Assembly (NCBI GenBank): GCA_040386595.1
Contig: JAZKFE010000396.1
Location: forward strand, 1-8,232
Length of the DNA stretch: 8,232 nt
Source: JAKFVC01 sp040386595
GTDB taxonomy: Bacteria > Planctomycetota > Planctomycetia > Planctomycetales > Planctomycetaceae
Direction: 5' to 3'
The number at the start of each line of letters is the position of its first letter. Positions within the stretch are counted from its first letter, which is position 1. This document shows, in pieces, positions 1 to 4,516 of this stretch. The notes beneath the pieces are model-generated. The model had not been told where the DNA came from and did not search any database. It saw nothing but the letters and a program-made list of their open reading frames with translations. Made by a program: the position numbers and the translations under genes.

Positions 1-55
1 GTTGGCTCCGCTGCGGGCCTCGCTGAGGAGTTGCCCCGTGGAGTCATAGGTCCAA
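1..55 (-). repeat. Exact 55-bp copy of Rhs core, start of a displaced Rhs module leaving the window
   Basis: Bases 1-55 are identical, base for base, to 6690-6744 inside the Rhs gene. Identity stops abruptly at base 56. Read on the minus strand, the segment gives the YD-repeat residues WTYDSTGQLLSEARSGAN and would continue to the left of the window. Upstream (bases 56-116) there is no start codon in this frame that would make it a normal Rhs gene, so it is probably the truncated 5' edge of another displaced Rhs C-terminal module. Whether it continues into a complete core, pretoxin and toxin cannot be seen here. Confidence 0.85.
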
Positions 56-116
56 TTGTGAACGCAAAGAGACTTGCACCCTTTCTTCAATCCGGCACAA
101 GTTCCTTCGTGAGAGG

Positions 117-608
117 TTAAATTTGTGCATCGGAAATACACCGTTCACCGTCCCAGAATTGAATATGATTCCCACTAAGGCCTGTCTTTCGGGCAGAGTC
201 AAGGAACCGTTCGATCCACATCCTCTCTTCTTGAAGTAAGGCGTCGACGAAAGCATTATCATCCAAGTCAGAATCGGCGAGTCGTTCGTACTCGACCAGA
301 AGAGTTCCGAAAACGACTTGGCATCCTGCTGTCTCGATTCGATCCGAATTAGAGCTTGATGACGGAAACACAATTACTCGCCCCGAATCGGGCCAAAATT
401 CAACCCGCAGATAGTCCCAATCAATACCGGCATTGCTGGGGATGACTCTTGACTTAATGTGCTGACAGAGTTCAATCATGGCTTGTTCAATTGAGTCGCC
501 CGATTTGACCGTAGCCATAGAAACGTTGTTCTTCAGTTGTTGCCATTCCATCATTTCCCCCAAATTCAATTCGCGGACCAGCCAGTCTGTTCTAGTGCCT
601 AGATCCAT
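117..608 (-). CDS. Small hypothetical protein, candidate orphan immunity protein
   Basis: This codes for a soluble, acidic protein of about 163 residues. I do not recognise the family. Visible features are a WDYLRVEFWPDSGRVIVFP stretch that looks like paired beta strands, a serine run after it, and a helical, acidic C-terminal half containing EERMWIERFL and then HIQFWDGE. There is no signal peptide or membrane segment. An in-frame TGA lies just upstream, so the start must be TTG at 617, ATG at 608 or a later ATG. No good Shine-Dalgarno precedes 608, whereas a GGGGGA stretch precedes the ATG pair near 554-551, so the true start could be there. It lies between the deaminase immunity gene and a new Rhs core fragment, the position where immunity genes sit in displaced Rhs cassettes. 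No toxin gene precedes it, so its toxin may have been lost. The immunity role is inferred from context only. Confidence 0.6.
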   Translation of the reverse strand: MDLGTRTDWLVRELNLGEMMEWQQLKNNVSMATVKSGDSIEQAMIELCQHIKSRVIPSNAGIDWDYLRVEFWPDSGRVIVFPSSSSNSDRIETAGCQVVFGTLLVEYERLADSDLDDNAFVDALLQEERMWIERFLDSARKTGLSGNHIQFWDGERCISDAQI

Positions 609-904
609 CTCGAGCAAAGGTCAGTCAGGAACTTTTTTCGTTTTCTTGCGAGGCCATCGCCCAACAAAATGGGATGGGGAACGATAGCGGATTTGCTGAA
701 GCCATCGCCGATCACGGTGGCCGGGCTGATGCTTTGACTGGCTGACGCCAGCACGCCCCGTGTTGCCAAATTAAGAATCAAACAATTCTTGCCGAATGAC
801 TGGTACGCCGGGCGGTGTCATGGCAATGGCTGGTTGCTTTTCTTATGCGGAACGGGGCTGATGCTCACGCACAGGCGTCAATGACACATACCAACGGGAC
901 AATA
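609..904. other. Intergenic stretch without a convincing gene
   Basis: About 300 bases separate the two small minus-strand genes. A 60-codon open frame on the minus strand (781-599) overlaps the next gene and shows no recognisable domain or ribosome binding site, so I do not call it. A short inverted repeat, CTGGC-TGAC-GCCAG, lies at about 739-752. The words GGGCTGATGCT (about 723-733) and GGGGCTGATGCT (about 854-865) recur. The segment could hold the promoter of the 117-608 gene, a remnant of a lost toxin, or a dispersed intergenic repeat. The sequence alone does not decide. Confidence 0.4.
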
Positions 905-1342
905 TCATTCCAGCACAGACTGAATGAGTGCGAAAAGTTCTTCTTGGTCAATAGTTGTTGCCGCCGCTTCATAGATGGCTTCTGTCGCCGCCTCAAATGC
1001 ATTTTCGTTGCCTGCGAAGGATAAAGCCGCAACAGCCCGTGCTTTGCCAAATGATCGCATGTAATCGTCAGAACTTGACTGCTCTTTCTCTGCTGCATCC
1101 TGCATTGCGAAGTACTCGTCGTCAAACTTTTCGGCCAGACCATCTATCTCAGCCTTTTCCTTCGGAGTCAGGATGCCCGTAGCACGTACTTTTTCTAATA
1201 TTCTTTTTACAAGTGTATGTTCAAATGCTACGTGAGAGATCGCAAACTCAGACGCAGCCAATCCCGCTTTCCGTTGCTTCGTATCCGATGCACACCGTAA
1301 CTTGTCTACAAGGTCGGGGAACAGTGCTTCAAGCCGAACCAT
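905..1342 (-). CDS. Probable immunity protein for the deaminase toxin
   Basis: This 145-residue protein appears all-helical, without signal peptide or membrane span. Its C-terminal half is alanine-rich and helical (SFGKARAVAALSFAG, then EAATEAIYEAAATT) and ends in an acidic EELFALIQSVLE helix. This pattern resembles all-alpha immunity proteins of polymorphic-toxin loci, perhaps Imm6-like, but I cannot assign a family from sequence alone. The ATG start is well supported by a complete AAGGAGGT Shine-Dalgarno eight bases upstream. The gene begins 27 bases after the stop codon of the deaminase toxin and is on the same strand, the standard toxin-then-immunity order. The inferred role is to bind and neutralise the deaminase in the producing cell. 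The unusually strong ribosome binding site fits a need to keep antidote in excess. Confidence 0.75.
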   Translation of the reverse strand: MVRLEALFPDLVDKLRCASDTKQRKAGLAASEFAISHVAFEHTLVKRILEKVRATGILTPKEKAEIDGLAEKFDDEYFAMQDAAEKEQSSSDDYMRSFGKARAVAALSFAGNENAFEAATEAIYEAAATTIDQEELFALIQSVLE

Positions 1343-1350
1343 CTTGGCTT

Positions 1351-1358
1351 ACCTCCTT
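1351..1358 (-). promoter_or_regulatory. Strong Shine-Dalgarno site of the deaminase immunity gene
   Basis: Read on the minus strand the bases are AAGGAGGT, a full match to the anti-Shine-Dalgarno core, with an 8-base spacer to the ATG at 1342-1340. It fixes the start of that gene and is much stronger than the sites of the other genes in the window. Confidence 0.85.
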
Positions 1359-1369
1359 AAATAGTCCAA

Positions 1370-2263
1370 TTACTGCGGTCGTGTTTTCAATGGCGTCGAA
1401 ATGTTTGCTCCAGTGGGACCAAGGACATCTTGGCAAGGTCCACAGACTGGCTTTGTCGCACCGATATCGACGAGTTTCAGGCACTTCGCTTTGATGTAGT
1501 TTGCAATATCGACTTCCGCATGACCGGTGCCAGGAACCATCGTCTCACCGGGCTTCAGGGTCACACCGGGTCGCAAATAACCTCTTGGCTCACTGGTACT
1601 GACGAGAACTGAGCGAGTTCCACTTGCGTCCTCAACCACAGCAACGCCCATTGTTACTCTTCCCTTTTGTGCATCAGGAATAGCCGCTTTCAACTCAGCC
1701 ACACGTTCCGTTACCAACGCCGAAGGGTTGTCGTACAGAATACCCTTGAGTGGCACGCCGCCAGTGCCTGGAGCTCCTCCCCCTCCTCCATCGCGGGGGC
1801 TCAACAGCTTTCTGCATTCTACACTGCAGGCCCAGAGGCTGCCGTCGGGGGCCTGATAGACCTGGTGCCCGTCTAGTGATCCAAGTGACTCTTTGGGAAA
1901 ATCGCTGGGATCGACGATTCCATCGAGATTTTTATCCAGCTTCGTCAAGTCCTCGGGCGATGCCGCCGAGTACCGGCGTGGTTTGAGCGTGATTTTAATC
2001 TGCCCGTCGAAATTCTTACAGAGAGATTTGCCATCGTCCAGAACTTGGCCTGCGCTGCCCTTCAGGCCCACAATCTGAATACTCAGCAGGCCTGCGTTCA
2101 GCAGAGCTTCCGTGAGCGATTTGGACTGCAATAACTGCCAGCCTTGCTGCCCGGCATCGATCCCATCTTTGATGAAGAATGCCGCATTGCCGAACTTCGC
2201 GACAGTACTGCCTTTGGCTGCGGCTTGAGCCGCACCACCGCTGAGAGGGTGAGAGTTTTTCAA
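1370..2263 (-). CDS. Displaced Rhs C-terminal module: shared pretoxin plus cytidine-deaminase-fold toxin, 5' end cut by an IS
   Basis: The open frame has 297 residues. Residues 1-6 come from the end of the insertion sequence (TTG at 2263). Residues 7 to about 153 match the pretoxin of the large Rhs protein without net gaps, including an EF-hand-like loop DKNLDGIVDPSD (about 110-121) and WACSVEC (W144, C146, C150). Then comes a Gly-rich hinge (about 157-166) and a new C-terminal domain. This domain carries the deaminase signature GHAE (H248, E250) and VCGPC (C274, C277), the expected zinc ligands and proton-shuttling glutamate of the cytidine-deaminase superfamily, as found in many bacterial nucleic-acid deaminase toxins. 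I cannot fix the subfamily or whether the target is DNA, RNA or a nucleotide. All catalytic residues are present, so the domain could be active, but the original start and Rhs core are lost. A downstream immunity gene follows after 27 bases. Confidence 0.82.
   Translation of the reverse strand: MKNSHPLSGGAAQAAAKGSTVAKFGNAAFFIKDGIDAGQQGWQLLQSKSLTEALLNAGLLSIQIVGLKGSAGQVLDDGKSLCKNFDGQIKITLKPRRYSAASPEDLTKLDKNLDGIVDPSDFPKESLGSLDGHQVYQAPDGSLWACSVECRKLLSPRDGGGGGAPGTGGVPLKGILYDNPSALVTERVAELKAAIPDAQKGRVTMGVAVVEDASGTRSVLVSTSEPRGYLRPGVTLKPGETMVPGTGHAEVDIANYIKAKCLKLVDIGATKPVCGPCQDVLGPTGANISTPLKTRPQ
1805..2245 (-). repeat. Pretoxin duplication, copy 2 (copy 1 at 4914-5354)
   Basis: The two segments are colinear at a constant offset of 3109 bases over 441 bases (147 codons), with frequent substitutions but no net indel. 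The protein identity is high around DPSDFPKESLGSLDG and YQAPDGSLWACS. Homology ends abruptly just after the CxxxC-x-KL motif on the toxin side. On the other side it is interrupted by the IS and resumes at 3552. The pair marks the exchangeable unit: same pretoxin, different toxin. Confidence 0.9.
2241..2245. repeat. Target-site duplication CTGAG, left copy
   Basis: CTGAG immediately precedes the left end of the insertion sequence and recurs at 3552-3556 immediately after its right end. The uninterrupted paralogous pretoxin has a single CTGAG at the equivalent position, 5350-5354. This supports a 5-bp duplication made on insertion. Confidence 0.85.
2246..2261 (+). repeat. Left terminal inverted repeat of the IS
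   Basis: AGGGTGAGAGTTTTTC pairs with the right end at 3536-3551 at 13 of 16 positions. It starts directly after the CTGAG duplication. Confidence 0.82.
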
Positions 2264-2308
2264 AAGCCGTGGGTAGACAAAATTTGAGCGTGCGCTAAAT
2301 TAGCCGGT

Positions 2309-3426
2309 ATGAGCGCCTCTCAACCTTCTCGTCGTGGTTCTTCCCGTACCCAGCGTCCGCAACGGCAGCAAATCGAAATGCGCTGCCAGTCTCTGGATCA
2401 GATGCTGGACCCCCAGCATCGCGTCCGGATGGTCTGGCAATATGTCGTCTCCCTCGATTTGACGGAGCTCTATACCGCGATTCAAGCGGTGGAAGGGGGC
2501 GTTGGTCGCAACCCGGTAGATCCGCAGATCCTGTTTGCGTTGTGGCTGTTTGCCACGCTGGAAGGCATCAGCAGTGGCCGCCAACTGACGGAATCGACCA
2601 CCCGGGATCTGCCATATATGTGGCTGTGTGGCGGTGTTTCCGTGAACTACCACCTGGTCAATGACTTTCGGTCTGCCCACGGTGACCTGCTGAAACGGTT
2701 GCTGATCGACTCGATCAGCGTCTTGCTGCACCAGGACTTGATCACGCTGGACGAAGTGGCTCAAGATGGCATGCGGGTTCGGGCCTCTGCAGGAGCGAGT
2801 TCCTTTCGCCGCGCGGCCACGTTAGCAGCGGCTCAAGTCCGGGCTCGGGAATACGTGGAACGGTTGCACCGCGAGCATGCCGCGGATCCTGCGGGAGATC
2901 AGCGGCGGCGCCAGGCGGCTCAACAACGAGCCGCCCGAGAACGTGAAGCAAAGATCGCGCAAGCTCTGGTTGAACTGGAGCAACTGCAGGCGCAGCGCGA
3001 CAAACAGCGGCGAGCCGAAACCGCAGAACCGCGGGCCTCTACAACCGATCCCGAAGCGCGCGTGATGAAGATGGCCGACGGCGGCTTTCGACCGGCTTTG
3101 AATGTGCAATTTGTCACGGATCAGCAGACACGTCTGATTGTCGGAGTGGCCGTCAAGAACCAAGGTAGCGACGCCGGATTAATGGCCCCCCAGTACGCGG
3201 AATTGTGTGCGGACTACGGAGTCACACCAAAGCGTTATCTGGTGGACGGTGGCTTTGCCAAAAAGGACGACGTGACCTTACTGGAGGCCGCCAAAACTCA
3301 GGTTTATGCACCGTTACCGTCCGGGGCTGTGTGAAAGCGACCGCTCAGGTTCTGTGGCACGTCCTGGCTCACAACCTGCAACGACTGCTGAAGCTAGATT
3401 TTTTAGAGAAAGTGATGGCCCAATGA
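2309..3426 (+). pseudogene. IS1182-family DDE transposase, internally deleted and frameshifted
   Basis: The open frame from ATG 2309 gives 341 residues, to TGA at 3332-3334. Its N-terminal part (about 20-145) is the conserved IS1182/DUF772 region, with PVDPQILFALWLFATLEGIS and WLCGGVSVNYHLVNDFR. AQDGMRVRASAG follows, with the first catalytic Asp (D153), then a charged coiled-coil insert (about 170-240). Next come KMADGGFRPALNVQF and YLVDGGFAKKDD, with the second Asp (D313). It then breaks off after QVYAPLP. The usual C-terminal end of the family reappears in another frame at 3319-3426 (KATAQVLWHVLAHNLQRLLKL). The piece between, roughly 100 residues including the conserved catalytic Glu, is missing. 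With no Glu the protein should not transpose; the size of the loss is inferred from the family's usual length. The start has only a weak ribosome binding site. Confidence 0.88.
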
Positions 3427-3433
3427 TCCCTCA

Positions 3434-3454
3434 GGGAGCCAAACACTGGCTCCC
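3434..3454. other. Stem-loop just after the transposase remnant
   Basis: GGGAGCC and GGCTCCC form a perfect 7-bp stem around a 7-base loop, 7 bases after the last transposase stop codon. A second palindrome, TCCCGA-T-TCGGGA, follows at 3465-3477. No T run follows, so a Rho-independent terminator is not supported. It may protect the IS from read-through or act as a subterminal structure. Confidence 0.45.
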
Positions 3455-3535
3455 CAAGCTCGATTCCCGATTCGGGAGCGAAAACGGAACCGCGGTCCCA
3501 GGCCCCGGCCGAACAATCAGGAACCACACGAATCG

Positions 3536-3551
3536 GAAATACTCACAGCCT
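3536..3551 (-). repeat. Right terminal inverted repeat of the IS
   Basis: On the minus strand it reads AGGCTGTGAGTATTTC and pairs with 2246-2261 at 13 of 16 positions. It is followed directly by CTGAG. Confidence 0.82.
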
Positions 3552-3556
3552 CTGAG
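3552..3556. repeat. Target-site duplication CTGAG, right copy
   Basis: This is the second copy of the duplication found at 2241-2245. It aligns with the single CTGAG at 5350-5354 in the uninterrupted pretoxin. Confidence 0.85.
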
Positions 3557-3619
3557 TGCTGCGAGAAGCGTTTCGCGTGCAACCGTGGCCGCTCCCACGC
3601 TGATGTACTGATCGGTGTC
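3552..3619 (-). pseudogene. Pretoxin fragment of the second Rhs module, separated from its toxin by the IS
   Basis: This matches 5350-5417 without gaps and translates on the minus strand as DTDQYISVGAATVARETLLAAL, nearly the same as the intact pretoxin. It would read straight into the deaminase module at 2245 if the IS were absent. Homology to the pretoxin stops at 3619, where a deletion junction joins it to a much earlier part of the Rhs core in a different reading frame. Confidence 0.88.
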
Positions 3620-3620
3620 T

Positions 3621-3760
3621 GCTGGCTGTCGGAGAGTTTAATCTCGATCAGTTAGTTTTGAGCGGTACAAGTATTGGCGGCGAGGTCACCTGAAATTTCT
3701 TCCAACGAACGCCAATTTCCGGACAGGTCAGTTTTTAATTCGACTCCGTCGGACAAACCG
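3621..3760 (-). pseudogene. Decayed Rhs YD-repeat core fragment
   Basis: Bases 3622 to about 3735 align without gaps to 6435-6548 of the intact Rhs gene, and weak similarity continues to about 3760. The minus-strand translation DLSGNWRSLEEISGD...TAQN corresponds to DLAGNRRSLEEPSGD...NAQN in the intact protein. It then hits TAA where the intact protein has the Gln of NQLIE, and continues as LIEIKLSDSQ. The WNAQN tryptophan is also changed. With the in-frame stop, the frame change at 3620 and loss of about 1 kb of core relative to the intact gene, it cannot be functional. It marks where a second, older Rhs copy was fused behind the first immunity gene. Confidence 0.85.
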
Positions 3761-3784
3761 AAATATGAAATTGAAAGGGTATAT

Positions 3785-4507
3785 TTATCGAGCGTAAACA
3801 TCCACAAAGTCATTAGCTTGACAAAGTTTGTCTGCGAGCAACTCAATTCTCGCAAGTAGAGCAGTGTCGCTCATCGGATCGTGACCGATAAAAGATATTC
3901 CTTCTATATCGACGGAACGACAGGCAATGACATGGCACGCAATTTGATATATTGTGCCTTTCTTGCCATCATTGGGGAAAATCGGGCAACTGGAGAGTCT
4001 TTCTGCCTCTACCGCAACTTCATTACTACGGAGGCTCTTTAAGGCGGCAAGTACCTTGTCAGGAGTCATTGTTGGCTCTAGCGTCGACTCATACTTTTTG
4101 ACTACAGATCGCAACTCTGTAGTTTCTTGTAGTAGCTGCGGACCGAAGCGGTTTGCCATTTCTTTTGCTCGCACCGAGCTAATTTCTGCAAGTCGAGTTT
4201 CCCATTGCCTCGCTTTCTCGTCATCCTCAATAATTGTCCAACCTCTTTGCGGATCTTCGCCCATTTCATCAAGGAACTGAACGTTTCCCAGCAGCTCGTA
4301 CATGACTGCATGCGTGATAGCAATTCCGACTGATGCATAGACCGCTTCACCCTGCTTGCCTTGAGTCCCCACAATGATCGACTCGAAGAGTTCATTGATG
4401 TGACTCGACCTGACAAAAGTCAGGTCACCTGATATGGGTGAAATGATATTGGATGCAAAACCATGAACTCTCAACAACTCAAACAATCGCTTTTGACGAA
4501 TTTTCAT
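3785..4507 (-). CDS. Probable immunity protein for the Rhs C-terminal toxin
   Basis: This 240-residue protein has no signal peptide or clear membrane helix, and I do not recognise its family. The N-terminal part (about 50-80) is mildly hydrophobic, with GIAITHAVMYELLGNV. The middle (about 90-165) is charged and probably helical. The C-terminal third contains a GTIYQIACHVIACRSVDIEGISF strand-like region. The ATG lies only 7 bases after the Rhs stop codon, and its GAGGT ribosome site overlaps that stop, implying translational coupling with the toxin. Position, size and coupling are what is expected of a cognate immunity gene, so the role is inferred from context. The gene looks more AT-rich than the Rhs core, as immunity genes in such loci often are. 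Immediately after its stop the decayed Rhs fragment begins. Confidence 0.78.
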   Translation of the reverse strand: MKIRQKRLFELLRVHGFASNIISPISGDLTFVRSSHINELFESIIVGTQGKQGEAVYASVGIAITHAVMYELLGNVQFLDEMGEDPQRGWTIIEDDEKARQWETRLAEISSVRAKEMANRFGPQLLQETTELRSVVKKYESTLEPTMTPDKVLAALKSLRSNEVAVEAERLSSCPIFPNDGKKGTIYQIACHVIACRSVDIEGISFIGHDPMSDTALLARIELLADKLCQANDFVDVYAR

Positions 4508-4511
4508 GTGT

Positions 4512-4516
4512 ACCTC
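4512..4516 (-). promoter_or_regulatory. Ribosome binding site overlapping the Rhs stop codon
   Basis: On the minus strand the bases read GAGGT, four bases before the immunity ATG at 4507, and they overlap the TGA (4517-4515) of the Rhs gene. Ribosomes ending on the toxin can restart on the immunity gene, which ties the two products together. Confidence 0.65.

Larger units (their letters stand above)
2246..3551 (+). mobile_element. IS1182-like insertion sequence, internally deleted
   Basis: This 1306-bp element is bounded by imperfect 16-bp terminal inverted repeats: AGGGTGAGAGTTTTTC at 2246-2261, and AGGCTGTGAGTATTTC when 3536-3551 is read on the minus strand, 13 of 16 matching. It is flanked by the direct repeat CTGAG. 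The ends were set by comparison with the intact pretoxin copy in the same window. Removing the element and one CTGAG restores a continuous reading frame across the site (AALSGGAAQ). It carries one transposase gene, broken by an internal deletion, and is shorter than typical family members. It is probably non-autonomous and lies in the opposite orientation to the Rhs genes. Confidence 0.9.

Noticed and set aside
599..781. A 60-codon minus-strand gene in the spacer
   Set aside because: It overlaps the next gene, has no ribosome binding site and no recognisable domain; chance open frame is the simpler explanation.
815..1182. Plus-strand open frames over the 145-residue gene
   Set aside because: They are antisense to a gene fixed by a full Shine-Dalgarno site and correct toxin-immunity spacing.
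2246..2310. Outward-facing promoter in the IS left end driving the deaminase module
   Set aside because: I could not find a convincing -35/-10 pair with proper spacing on the minus strand.
2300..2764. Minus-strand frame opposite the transposase
   Set aside because: It lies wholly antisense to clearly conserved transposase coding sequence and has no recognisable motif.
3434..3477. Rho-independent terminator in the IS right end
   Set aside because: Two good palindromes are present but no T tract follows on either strand.
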